Source: Henckelia pumila
Taxonomy: Eukaryota > Streptophyta > Magnoliopsida > Lamiales > Gesneriaceae
DNA length: 64,000 bases
Reading direction: 5' to 3'
NCBI RefSeq assembly: GCF_033568475.1
Contig: NC_133121.1
Location: forward strand, 134,510,375 to 134,574,374
The position numbers and the translations under genes were made by a program. Below, in pieces: positions 33,509-45,297 of this stretch (its first letter is position 1; every line of letters begins with the position of its first letter). The notes beneath the pieces are model-generated. The model worked only from the letters and a program-made list of their open reading frames with translations, searched no databases and had not been told where the DNA came from.

Positions 33509-36328
33509 TGTAACACCCGGTATTTTAATTACGTAAATCCGCCTGCATAATTAGAATATTTAATTATTTAAATTTATGATTTATGGGTTAAATAATTATG
33601 TGAATTAATTGTGCAAGATTTAATTTATTTTTAAGCATTTAACCCATAATTAGTAATTTTTATGATTTTTAGTATTTTAATTATTTGATCGCGTGGACGG
33701 GACCGTGGACGGACGAGATGACAACTTTCTAGCCAAATTATTTTATGAGCCTTTTTAGAGCCTTAAAGTATTATTTTGAGTTTTATTATCTCAAAATTTT
33801 AAGTATTTAATTTTATATAATTTTAGGAGTCCTTTTTATTCAAAAATTAGCCAAAATATTGACTTTTTAGTATTTTTAAAAATTCCCTACTCTAATATTT
33901 CGGGATTTAACTTTCCCATCAGATTATTTTTATTATTAGGGATTTTTAAATAAGTGTTTTATGGTATAATATAATTCTAATTAAGTTATTATCCTAATTA
34001 AATTCTATTTAACCTAAAAACCTAAACCTAATATCCCTAACCTCACGTCCCAAAGCCTTAGCCGACATCTCCCTTTTTCTTCAGCACCTCCATCGACCGA
34101 ACAATCTCCAAGAAGACTCCATAGCCGATCCTCTTCAAAGTTTTAAGGTTTCTCGTCGCCCGTCGTCCCGGAAACGTCCTACGTGCGTGCTAAATTGATT
34201 TCTACGGTGAAAGGCATGTTTTATTTCACCTTTATTTCACCATATCAGTGTTATATGTGCATGTTGTGTATGCATCAAGAACCTTAAGAACTTTTCAGAA
34301 AAATGGCTTGAGTTTGTTGAGCACCTCACGTTTTTTTTTCATTGGTTGGCATCATCTCACGTTTTTTTTTTATTGGCAAGGGTTGTTCATGGCTGCTGGC
34401 AGGGGTCTTCATGGGTGTGTGAGGGTCCCTAGGGTCGGCCTAAACCAGGGCTAAGGGCTGGAGATGACTAGGAAGAGGCTGGGCATGGCTGCACAAAATC
34501 TGTGCTGTTCGCGCAGGTTTAGGGTGTCAAGGAAGGGAGCTTCGTTCTCCTTCCTCAGACCACGGTTTAGGGTAAGGTCGGTTGGGTTAGAACCCCCTTT
34601 AAGTTTTCTAAGTTTTTGCAAGAGGTTTCATGGTCTTTCGTGGTCGGAGCTTTGAGAACGAACGGTTTTCCCGCAGCTGCTCGGGTCTGCGCGACACTGC
34701 AGAAGGGCTGGGTGGCAGAGCTTCGTTCTCACTCCATAGTCAACGGTTTGGGCTGGTTCTTGGCTTGTTGGAAAGGCCTGGATGTGAGCTAGGTCCTAGG
34801 GGTGGCCCTCCGGCCGGTGGGTGGCCGGAGCGGGGCGGCCGCCGGGTTTTCTGGTTGCTGCCGCCTCGGCAGAACAGTTTTGGGAAGGGGGTAGTTCGGG
34901 CTAGGGTTTTAGGGTGGTCCGGGTCGGGTCTTGGGTCCGGGTCGGGTCAGTAGGTTAGTGGGTCGGGTTTAGTAAGTCCGGGTCCGGGTTTGGTGGGCCG
35001 GGCTCGAGTCTTTTTATTTTTAAAACATTTTATGAATTAATGGGTTTTTGAGTCAATTAAATTGAAATAAAATTATTTGGACTCCCAAATAATTTTATTT
35101 GGACTTTTAAAATTTTAATTAAGTTAGTCCATTAATTTTATGGGCTTTTGAGCCCATAAAAGTTATTGGGCCAGTCTTTGGATTTTTGGGCCCATTGGGC
35201 CAGTTTAAGTGGTTATTGGGCTTAGTGTATTTTAATGGGCTTTAATAATTTAATTGGGCTTAGAATAATTATTTGGGCTTAAAGTTTGAGATAATGGGCT
35301 TAAGTACGTTAATGGGCCAGATTTAAGTTAATGGGCTTGAGAGTTAGGGCCAGCAGTCCAGGACCATCCATGAGAAATTGCATGTGTCCTGAATATATAT
35401 TTAATTATTTTTATGCATTTAAGTTATTTTAATATTTATATGTTAGTAAGAAAATTAAATTAAATATATATGAAGGACACACATTTTATTCAAGTACATG
35501 CATTCATGAAATAATATTTTATGCATGATTTAATGTTTAAGTTGAGCAATAAAAATATTTTATGTTGGAAGTTGAAGTAGTGTGACAATTTAAGGGGGAT
35601 TCGTCCCCATATGATTGAGGTGATTCGTCACCGGCCACGTACGTAGGTTTCCACGCTGATCAGTATTTAATGTATATTTAAGGTTACACTACGGATACAA
35701 CCATGCTATGTTAGAAAATGAATTGCTCAATAATGTTATGTATTATGATATTTATGTTTATTTAAGTTAAGTTATGTTATGTAATTTTTAAGCATGCTCA
35801 TTCATGTATATGTATGTATTAGTATTAAATTGATTTAAATTATTTTAAACCCTTGTTATGTTAGCATGTTGGCCTCTAGGCTCACTACACTGGTATGGTG
35901 CAGGTGAGTACGTTGAGGATGAGATTGTACCCACCGGAGGCGAGGACGTATGAGCATGCATGCAGTGGCCCCGTGACCGTGATATATTCTGAGTCACTAT
36001 GCATGTTGTTGTTTTTGTCAACATGATACAGTTTATTTTATTTTACAGCAGTTGGGAGTTTCGAATATTTTATTTAATATTTTCAGTGCATGCAAATTCT
36101 ATTCAATTTATTTATGCAGTATATTTTTAATTATAGGGTCGACTCAGATATTTATTTATTTTAAAGAATGCATTTTATTTAAGTATTTATTTATTTATTT
36201 ATTTAGTTTATTTTAAATATTTTATTCTGTGCATATATGTATGGGCATATATGTACATATTTTATTTAGTAGTATAAAAAAAAAAAATTTTCCGCATATT
36301 TATTTATTATAGAGTTAGGGTCGTTTCA
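33509..36328 (+). mobile_element. Solo LTR (Ty3/gypsy type) nested in the tandem array
   Basis: Starts TGTAACACCCGG and ends TTAGGGTCGTTTCA, with the 5-bp duplication TTATA (33504-33508 and 36329-36333); the interrupted repeat unit resumes directly after. 2820 bp, no second LTR, primer site or coding region. It has a strongly GC-rich part (about 34390-35000, with GGGTCGGGT/GGGTCCGGGT words) in which several open frames arise by composition only. It is a relative of the solo LTR at 12415 by its ends, but not the same family internally. Confidence 0.9.
35130..35350. promoter_or_regulatory. Cluster of TGGGCY (site II) motifs in the solo LTR
   Basis: About a dozen TGGGCT/TGGGCC words in roughly 220 bp. 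TGGGCY is the plant 'site II' element bound by TCP factors. Whether it acts in this LTR is unknown. Confidence 0.45.
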
Positions 36329-38600
36329 TTATAAGTACTTAATAAATATACTTCTAAATATGTATTTTCTTGGACATTATAAGTACATAATAAATATACT
36401 TCTAAATATGTATTTTTTAATGTAAAAACAAAAAGTGAGATGAATTTCATGAATTTCATGGGTCATGTTGTGAATGGATACTTATCAACTTGAAAACTAC
36501 TATCTACAATGGATGATCACGCATAAGTAATAGGAATGAAGACTGATAATTATAATATCATACTAAGGATCATCTTACACTTGTTTAGCAATATTAATAA
36601 AATGTTATTAATGAATATTATTAACCATAAGGATGGTTTTTTTGAATAAGTATTGGTATTGATTACAATATCGTATTAATTAGTACCATTTTTCTTCAAA
36701 ATGCCAAGATCCAGTATTTTGTTACTCATTTGGAGTATTTGATTGACTAAAATACGTATTTCAAAGCTCAAATTTAGCATTTTCTTGGATATTATAAGTA
36801 CTTAATAAATATAATTCTAAATATGTATTTTCTTGGACATTATAAGTATTTAATAAATATACTTCTAAATATGTATTTTTTAATGTAAAAACAAAAAGTG
36901 AGATGAATTTCATGAATTTCATGAGTCATGTTGTGAATGGATACTTATCAACTTGAAAACTACTATCTACAATGGATGATCACGCATAAGTAATAGGAAT
37001 GAAGACTGATAATTATAATATCATACTAAGGATCATCTTACACTTGTTTAGCAATACCAATAAAATGTTATTAATGAATATTATTAACCATAAGGATGGT
37101 TTTTTTGAATAAGTATTGGTATTAATTACAATATCGTATTAATTAGTACCATTTTTCTTCAAAATGCCAAGATCCAGTATTTTGTTACTCATTCGGAGTA
37201 TTTGATTGACCAAAATACGTATTTCAAAGCTCAAATTTAGCATTTTCTTGGACATTATAAGTACTTAATAAATATACTTCTAAATATGTATTTTTTAATG
37301 TTAAAAACAAAAAGTGAGATGAATTTCATGAGTCATGTTGTGAATGAATACTTATCAACTTGAAAACTACTATCTACAATGGATGATCACGCATAAGTAA
37401 TAGGAATGAAGACTGATAATTATAATATCATACTAAGGATCATCTTACACTTGTTTAGCAATACCAATAAAATGTTATTAATGAATATTATTAACTATAA
37501 GGATTATTTTTTTGAATAAGTATTGGTATTAATTACAATATCGTATTAATTAGTACCATTTTTCTTCAAAATGCCAAGATCCAGTATTTTGTTACTCATT
37601 CGGAGTATTTGATTGACCAAAATACGTATTTCAAAGCTCAAATTTAGCATTTTCTTGGACATTATAAGTACTTAATAAATATACTTCTAAATATGTATTT
37701 TTTAATGTAAAAAACAAAAAGTGAGATTAATTTCATGAATTTCATGAGTCATGTTGTGAATGGATACTTATCAACTTGAAAACTACTATCTACAATGGAT
37801 GATCACGCATAAGTAATAGGAATGAAGACTGATAATTATAATATCATACTAAGGATCATCTTACACTTGTTTAGAAATACCAATAAAATGTTATTAATGA
37901 ATATTATTAACCATAAGGATGGTTTTTTTGAATAAGTATTGGTATTGATTACAATATCGTATTAATTAGTACCATTTTTCTTCAAAATGCCAAGATCCAG
38001 TATTTTGTTACTCATTCGGAGTATTTGATTGACCAAAATACGTATTTCAAAGCTCAAATTTAGCATTTTCTTGGACATTATAAGTACTTAATAAATATAC
38101 TTCTAAATATGTAATTTTTAATGTAAAAAACAAAAATTGAGATGAATTTCATGAATTTCATGAGTCATGTTGTGAATGGATACTTATCAACTTGAAAACT
38201 ACTATCTACAATGGATGATCACGCATAAGTAATAGGAATGAAGACTGATAATTATAATATCATACTAAGGATCATCTTACACTTGTTTAGAAATACCAAT
38301 AAAATGTTATTAATGAATATTATTAACCATAAGGATGGTTTTTTTGAATAAGTATTGGTATTGATTACAATATCGTATTAATTAGTACCATTTTTCTTCA
38401 AAATGCCAAGATCCAGTATTTTGTTACTCATTCGGAGTATTTGATTGACCAAAATACGTATTTCAAAGCTCAAATTTAGCATTTTCTTGGACATTATAAG
38501 TACTTAAAAAATATACTTCTAAATATGTATTTTTTAATGTAAAAAACAAAAAGTGAGATGAATTTCATGAATGCGTACGGCTTTTTAAATATGTATTTTC

Positions 38601-39257
38601 TTGGACATTTTTGCTAGTGTTTATTCCTCATCAATGCGTACGGCTTTTTAATTCAGAAAGCTAGTACTATTTAAATGGTTTTGAGTACTTATACATCATA
38701 TTTGAGAACCTAAGTTCATCAATTAAGTATTATACAAGCACACTAGGCCTAATCCCGATAGTAATTGATCAGCAAAATTTTCACTAGTGTGTGGCAGTGA
38801 AAAATAAATTTATGATATCAGTTTTGTTTGCAATTATATGACTAAGGTGCATCACATAAAAATTTCATAATATATGCTAGTGATTAATAAATATCTCATA
38901 ATATATCACATAACCAAACCATCGAAAATACAAAAGTTTAACCACAATATATATCAAACCAGTAGGACAAAACACATGACAAATTGTCTCATATGACACA
39001 CAATAACACAATAGAGAAAATGCATTAACTAAACCATCGAAACATCAATACGTAACACGACCAGATCTTGTACGTTTTCTGGCACACCCATGAACGGTTG
39101 TTTCTTTCTCTTGCTCCAACAAATTCTTATGGCTGCCAAAGAAATAAAATAAAATAATTAAGACATTGCTGGACATATATAAAAAAAGAACCAAAACAGT
39201 TGAATAAAAATGTGAAATAAATAAACAGTAAACGATTTTTTATGGGATGACAACCAA
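38601..39257. other. 3' region between tandem array and transposase gene
   Basis: Non-coding. Contains a short direct repeat ATGCGTACGGCTTTTTAA (about 38570 and 38633) and probably the 3' untranslated region of the transposase gene. Confidence 0.45.
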
Positions 39258-41683
39258 TTAGTTGATGGCTTCTTTACAAGTTCTTCTGTTGTGCCCTGTC
39301 CTACCACACCTCTTACACTTTGTCACATGATGTTCAACTTGAGAAGGAATCCTCTGAGTCTTTCTATGCCCTGGTTGACTGCGCACTGTAGGAGCATAAA
39401 TTATATCTCCTTCATCGATATATCCTTCGTACATGTCGAAGGTTGGAATTGGATTGATTACACCTTTGTATGATTGTCGATACCTTTCCATTTTGAAAAA
39501 ATCATCACAAAATCGATACACCGACAAGGACTTGGATTCTATACAGGCACAAGCATGCTTACATGGAAGCCCATAAATTTGCCAAGCTCGACATGAACAA
39601 CTCAACAAATTCAAATCAATGGCAAAAGTTTTATCCATATCCACCACCTCAAACCTTGATCCACTTGATCTATGAACCTTCAAGGTACGAGATTTACTAC
39701 ATGCGAGTGAAACATCCTTCTCTTTTCTAGGGCTTAATTCTTGGACCATCTTAAGTGATGATTCTCGTCTTTGGTGCATCATGGTCATAATTTGGATATG
39801 TATATGGTCTACCAAAGAAACAATAGGTAAATACCGAGCAGCTTTTACCCAATTGTTCCAACTCTCAGCCATGTTATTGTTGATTATACCCCATCGCTTA
39901 CCCAAAAACAAAGCATTTGCCCAATTTTCTGGTGAAGAATTCACAATAAATTCTATAGCACGTGGCATGGACTCAGTTATCTGATTTATATGTTCATCAA
40001 ATTCATGCCTAGATGGAGCATATGCTGCTTTCTTCAACACCGAAGACCAATGTCTTTTGTTACGGAATGGATACTTTCGCAACACCTACATTAATAAAAT
40101 AAAATTGTAAAAGACAATGAACACAAACCAATATTAACTGAAACATATATTATAAAATAAAATGCACTAAAAACAACTAACCAGTTTGACAAAATTATCT
40201 ACAATGTGTCTGAGGCAGTAAGCATGGTGACTACCAAGAAACATAGAGTGGATTGCCTTGATCAACCCCGAATGTCTGTCTGAGAAAAAAGTAAAGCCGT
40301 GGAAGAAAATGATTCCTTGTGAGGCTAGGACTTCTTTTAATCGATAACAAAACCAATCCCAATTAGAATCATTTTCTGCATCCACAACTGCATACGCTAA
40401 TGTGAAAAGATCATCATTAGCATCCTTGGCGACATCGACTAGAAGACTTCCTTTGTACTTATTTTTAATATGGCACCCATCCAAAAATATCCACTAGTGA
40501 AACCAACAAGACAAACATGAAAACAAATGAAAATTCGTTGAAATTTTTTAGTCATAGGATCAATTTCACATCCAACAAAACTTCCAGGATTTGTTTCTTT
40601 AACAGCATGACAATACCATCGCAACTTATCATATGACCCATTCTCAGTCCCATGAATATCATGCATCGCTATTTCTTTGCCCATCCAAACTTTGTGATAG
40701 TCAAGTTCCACTCCATAGTCTCTTTGTATGTCTTTTACCATTGTACATGGACGATATGATGGCTCCCCTCTCAACTTCGCTTTCACCAAATTAGCTACCC
40801 AAGGTGAATCAGCGTTCGGATGCCCTCTGGACTTCAAATTATCCTCACCACAACAATGGATCAGGTTGCATTTTCTAATTGCAAATGAATTATCAGATTT
40901 ATGTTTAGAGGCATATATCCTCCAGTCACAATTTTTGCCCCTACAGACAATAATAATCTTCTCACTATCATTTTTCTGGAAAGAAATTGAGCGTCTGGTT
41001 GCGATAGCATAATTTTTAATACAAATTCTGAATTCTGCTGCGTCTTTAAATGTTTGTCCTACGCCGCGTATGCATTGAATCCAAGAATCAATTGAGTTGC
41101 TTACATTTCCAATTTCGAGCGGGCTTTCACCAGTTGAATTTATATCATCTTTGATTTCAACCCTTTATCATTTTAATATATAATCAGTCTAACAAACATA
41201 GATATTCATTTAACCAAAATTCAAATAAATAACTAATAATTGATACTTAAGCATGATGCCCAATCAACAACGCAATGAATTATAAGCTTCTGCATGCAAA
41301 ACATATATATGTATGAAAATAGACTCATTCTCAATAAAAATGACAAATAAAAAAGAATCTTACCCAATGACATTTCTACTGCCCCGACTCTGGTCTATTT
41401 TTCTTGATGCCTTCAAATGAATTATGCTCAGTTTCAAACACATATGAAGATTTAGTATGTTTCGAACATCATCGTCGTCATTCAGAGTGACAGAAATCTT
41501 TTCATGGGGAGCTATGAATTGCAATGTAGTTAATTGGGGATTAATGTCACTGCATTTTTGTCCTAAACTATGGAATACCTCCATTAACGTGACACCATTA
41601 GGAATTGAAATTAGATAAAGACCCTGGAGGTATCGACAACTACCAAGAAATGATAAATTCATGCTTCCAGATCCGGACTCCAT
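39258..41683 (-). pseudogene. MURA-type MULE transposase (MuDR/SWIM), frameshifted
   Basis: Minus-strand model: exon 1 41683-41364 (MESGSGSMNLSFLG.., probably a PB1-like N-terminal region), exon 2 41162 to about 40498 (MuDR N-terminal domain GQTFKDAAEFRICIKNYAIA..CRGKNCDWRIYASK), then 40497-40182, intron 40181-40086, exon 40085-39258. The DDE core is present: FLDGCH (first Asp, 40479-40481), FFSDRHSGL (second Asp), NNMAESWNNW (Glu), followed by the SWIM zinc finger CSCRAWQIYGLPCKH and zinc knuckle CKRCGRTGHNRRTC. The frame shifts at about 40484-40499, between ..CLVGFTSG and IFLDGCH: relatives usually have several more residues here, so a short deletion not divisible by three is likely. Introns have GT..AG ends and compatible phases. 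Otherwise it appears complete. Confidence 0.85.
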
Positions 41684-42002
41684 AAATGATGTGACTCTGA
41701 AAAATTGAACAAATAATATAAGATTTCAAGCTACGTAGAATGGAACTTCAAAGTGTAAAATAGAAAGGACACTGGTTAGAGTAAAAACAAAAAAAAAAAA
41801 AGAAAAATGTGAGATTTTTAAGCTATAAAGCACAGAGCATATACACTTCTTACAAAAAGAAGAAGAAAGAAATCATATACACAAGAGATGAGGCGATAAT
41901 CCACAAAAATTAAACACAAACGGAAATTTTACTTTCGAAGAGGATTGTGTTTTTTTTTTTTTTGGAAAACACAAGAAAAAATAAGCAGGAGAGAGCAATA
42001 AG

Positions 42003-42190
42003 CTAAATCTTGAAGATTATGTTGGATAAAAAATTACCTGTTAGCGAGCCAAGCGATTTTTGAAAAAGATCACAAAATGAGACGATTTTTTGCCCTAGGG
42101 ATTTTCTTTCGGAACAGTGATGGCAAAGGAGAAGGATGAGGTTGTGGGATGAGATTGCATTAATTATTTGAAAACGTGTTTCCCACATAT
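42003..42190 (-). other. Probable 5' leader of the transposase gene
   Basis: Minus strand reads CCTTCTCCTTTGCCATCACT, then CCGAAAGAAAATCCCTAGGG, with AGGTAATTTTT near 42035 as a possible donor of a leader intron. No start codon upstream gives a long frame. Confidence 0.35.
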
Positions 42191-42227
42191 ATCCAAAAAA
42201 AGGGCGATTAAGTAGCTTTATTAGGTC

Positions 42228-42341
42228 AAGGAGTTGAATCTAAAATTTCATATTTGTCAGATACTAAATCTTAAAAATATTTTTGTGGGGACTGATCAAT
42301 AATGAAACATATGTCTGAGTGATTTTTAAATAATTGACTTT
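42228..42341 (-). repeat. Right terminal inverted repeat of the MULE
   Basis: Complement of the left end at 28356-28470; the best shared block is TGGGGACTGATC at 42285-42296. Confidence 0.6.
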
Positions 42342-42350
42342 ATTTTATTA

Positions 42351-43279
42351 TTTATTGTACAGTTTTATCAGTGTCAAAATTGAACCCGACCCGAATTGAC
42401 CAGATAATTATCGGATTAAAGTTGAGATTTTGGAGTTCAAGTTAGACCCGAAATATTTGATTTTTTTAAAAACATTTTTAACAAAATAATTAATACACAT
42501 AATAATAATCAATATATTTTGATTTAAATACATAATAACACTTATATAGTTTATATAATTTAAATTTGAAAGTTTAAGTGTACAAATTTTAAAATATACT
42601 TACTACACAAAATAAAAATTATTTTTAAAAATCACGTTTTACAAAATAATTATTACATGTTGAAAATATATGATACACTATACAATCTTTTTTTTTCAAA
42701 AATACAATATATAAAAAATAGTAAATATTTCTTAATTCTATAAATAAGTACAAAAACATTTTAAACATTTCTGAAACCAAATCCGCATAAATCAGTAGCG
42801 ACCGACTCGAACTCGATTAATTCGATCACCCAAACCTACATGATTGATTTTTTTTAACAAAATTATTAATTATTACACATAATAATATTAAATATATTTT
42901 AATTTAAATATATATTTTTTATCCATAATAAATTTAAATATATATAATAATAAATCTCTCTTACATATGATTTAAATTTGAAATTTTAATTTAAAAAATT
43001 TTAAGATATAATTACTATAAAAAAATTAGACGATTATTAATTTTTTGAACTTAGTAAATAATTATATTTTCAAAACTATATTTAAAAGTTCTATAAAATA
43101 ATCATTTTTGTGGAACATAGTAAAATTAATTATATAAATAAGTAATAAAATAATAATATTTTCGTTACAAAGTTGACAAATAATTGTATGTTAAAAAAAA
43201 TTATAAGAATTTTAAAATACTTTCTTAATTTAATATGACGTGTAACCCTCTATGTATGTACACATAACATTATCCAAAA
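42351..43279. other. AT-rich stretch between MULE and copy B, no gene
   Basis: No open frame. Contains two GAACCCGACCCGAATTG/ACTCGAACTCGATTAATTCG-type words (about 42380 and 42808) typical of degenerate repeats. It is not present in copy A. Confidence 0.45.
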
Positions 43280-43698
43280 ATTAATTTTTTTTATCCAGTT
43301 TTTGTTTGTTTTTGTTTTTTTTGGCAATTATTCTTCAAAACAAACTTTAATCGATCACTAATATATAATTAATTGATTGTGCTTTATTAGATCTAGATCG
43401 AGAACACTCACATACTAAAATTTATTCTTTTCTATCAATATTAAGGAGAATGGTGTTTTTTTTTTTTTTTTTGAAACAAAAACACAAAATTAAGTAAAAA
43501 AATAGACTAAAACAATATAGGGGACATCTTGTTTCAATTTTCATTGATTTTTTTTAATCAATAAATTTGTTACATAAAATTCAGCCTTCAATGATGTAAA
43601 ATTCTGGTTTCACCCTACAAAAAAAAAGTCAATGAACATGATTTCATGGATTAATTGAGATATTCAATCATTTCAAATTCATCAATCCAATCACGACC

Positions 43699-44631
43699 TT
43701 ATAAATTAGACTCTTGGATCTTTCCATTGTTGGTAGCCTCCTCGACGTCGCCATCATTGTCATGATCTTGGTCTAACACATGAAAGTTGGTTAGGGAATA
43801 GTGACAGTAGTCAGTACTACTACTCTTGTAATTGTGGTACAAGTAGTACTTGATCATGACAAGATAAAGGGTCACCATGGAAGTTGTCATCCCCAACACG
43901 AACCAACTAAACTGAATATTCGCTAACGATATGGCGCGATCCAGAGCCTCTTCTCCGTGGCACCGAACCTCGATATGACCTTTCTTCAAGCTCATGTAGC
44001 AACCTTTACGCATTAGACTAGCGGGCATTAACGTGTACCCGATGACGAAGAACCAAACACCCTGAAACACAATACTAGCCGATCTCACAAAGCTATTCAA
44101 GAAACTATGGGGATGACTAATGCCTAAAAGGGTGGTGGAAAATGATACGGAAATGACAATTTGAAGAAGCCAGTGGTATTGGCCTTCAAGTCCCACGTGA
44201 TCCGTGGAGTGGAGATGGAAGAGGAGGAGTTGCTGCCCAAAAGCCAATGCATATAGCAGATAGGTGAGTCCGTATTGAACATCAGGAGGGGCAAGCTTAT
44301 CTAGGACGATCGAGAGAAAAGCAGACATGAAAAATGTTAAGGATATACTCCCGTGTTCGAAAAGTCGGAAATGGTTAGATGGAATGGTTCCATCGGGGTC
44401 AAGAAGATGGTGGCCATAGGGCGTGAGGTAGAGTTCGATTACTAAAGAAATGGAGGTTGCAATCATGATGAAATAGAGCTCAAAATACTTTATTCTTGAG
44501 GTGGGAAACCATGGTAAAGAGGTGTAGGATTTTGGGTTCTTGGCGTGAAGTTTTATGTGATGGAAAGTTTGCCATAATCCGATGGCGAGTATGCCAAATC
44601 CATGCACCACATGCCCTCCGAGTCCACCCAT
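43699..44631 (-). CDS. DUF716 (TMEM45-like) multi-pass membrane protein, gene 3
   Basis: Single-exon frame of 310 residues, starting MGGLGGHVVHGFGILAIGLW. Same architecture as gene 1: about seven hydrophobic helices, conserved FHLHSTDHVGLEGQYHWLLQ, and a cysteine/basic loop (MRKGCYMSLKKGHIEVRCHG) between helices 6 and 7. The C-terminal tail is acidic and differs in length from gene 1. It is the intact twin of broken gene 2 and has kept its TATA leader about 105 bp upstream. A two-residue difference after KLAPP and a short Y-rich insertion after MIK (YYLYHNYKSSS) distinguish it from gene 2. Function unknown; membrane location inferred. Confidence 0.94.
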   Translation of the reverse strand: MGGLGGHVVHGFGILAIGLWQTFHHIKLHAKNPKSYTSLPWFPTSRIKYFELYFIMIATSISLVIELYLTPYGHHLLDPDGTIPSNHFRLFEHGSISLTFFMSAFLSIVLDKLAPPDVQYGLTYLLYALAFGQQLLLFHLHSTDHVGLEGQYHWLLQIVISVSFSTTLLGISHPHSFLNSFVRSASIVFQGVWFFVIGYTLMPASLMRKGCYMSLKKGHIEVRCHGEEALDRAISLANIQFSWFVLGMTTSMVTLYLVMIKYYLYHNYKSSSTDYCHYSLTNFHVLDQDHDNDGDVEEATNNGKIQESNL

Positions 44632-44733
44632 TTTTGTTTCGACTTTTGGAGCAGCTTTAAAGTTGTAGATGAGCTAGGAGTTTAATTTTTTTGTGAGTTA
44701 ATTGGGTGTAAAGGGATTTAGGTAGTGGATGGG

Positions 44734-44742
44734 TTTTTATAG
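44734..44742 (-). promoter_or_regulatory. TATA box and conserved leader of DUF716 gene 3
   Basis: Minus strand TATAAAAACCCATCCACTAC followed by CTAAATCCCTTTACACCC, the same block as at 20684, about 105 bp before the start codon. Confidence 0.7.
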
Positions 44743-44759
44743 ACGTACGGGTTAATTGA

Positions 44760-45256
44760 AGGAACATGAAATATTGTTTGGGGTTTGGGGTGTATATGGG
44801 GAAAATTGTAATTTTAGTCTATAAAGTTGGTATGTTTGGATTTTAGTCTTGTAATTAGTCCAAGGTGAGTCCTATTGGTTCTACAATTTTAATAACTTGT
44901 GTGGAATTTAAAAGTCGAGAGATATTTCAATTTAGACTTTTATATACTCCATAAAAATTTAGTGGTATTCAAGATAAGTTTTAAAAAGTCATGTGATATT
45001 CAAACTTGAATTTTAAAAACTCTATAAAAATCTAGAGGTATTCAAAATGTCAATAGACTTTTAAAGACTCCATGGAATTCTATTAAGTACAATAATTAAA
45101 GCCTAAGGTACAATAAAAAATTGTCAATAATTGTCTTTGATTCAACCTAAAGATTTGGATTGACATTTAATTCAAACTCACACATTTTTTTCATTTATAT
45201 TAAAATAATCTATATTATATACTAACACTAGCTTCATACATACTAGTTATATTAAA

Positions 45257-45297
<41 letters not shown>

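Larger units (their letters stand above)
32260..38600. repeat. Non-coding tandem array within the MULE
   Basis: Landmark CCAAGATCCAGTATTTTGTT recurs at about 32320, 32550, 32778, 33004, 33418, 36704, 37167, 37574, 37990 and 38406. The first spacings are about 228 bp; later ones about 415-463 bp because a segment of about 188 bp (from ATGAGTCATGTTGTGAATGG to CATAAGGATGG) has joined the unit, and some units carry an extra copy of a segment of about 48 bp (TTCTTGGACATTATAAGTAC..). Later units are nearly identical, indicating recent expansion. The array runs from just after the protease gene stop to near the transposase 3' end and is interrupted by the solo LTR 33509-36328. Confidence 0.9.
28356..42341. 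mobile_element. Large autonomous-type Mutator-like element (MULE), about 14 kb
   Basis: Diverged inverted ends: left TCGGTAAATTGG..AATCAGTCCCTACATAAAAA, right (complement) AAAGTCAATTAT..GATCAGTCCCCACAAAAATA, alignable over about 110 bp. The flanks show a possible 9-bp duplication ATTTTATTA (28347-28355 and 42342-42350), although AT richness makes this weak. Inside are a DUF1985-like/Ulp1 gene (plus) and a MURA-type transposase gene (minus), facing each other, separated by a tandem array. The whole block is absent from copy A, between matches to 7740 and 7750. A 2.8-kb solo LTR is nested in it. Confidence 0.75.

Noticed and set aside
34248..34953. Overlapping open frames of 63-107 residues in a GC-rich stretch
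   Set aside because: They lie inside a solo LTR with exact TG..CA ends and target duplication; no domain, and GC richness alone keeps frames open.
40182..40500. An intron, not a frameshift, before FLDGCH
   Set aside because: CACTAG at 40492-40497 could be an acceptor, but the upstream frame stays homologous (FQRIFICFHVCLVGF) right up to it, leaving no room for an intron.
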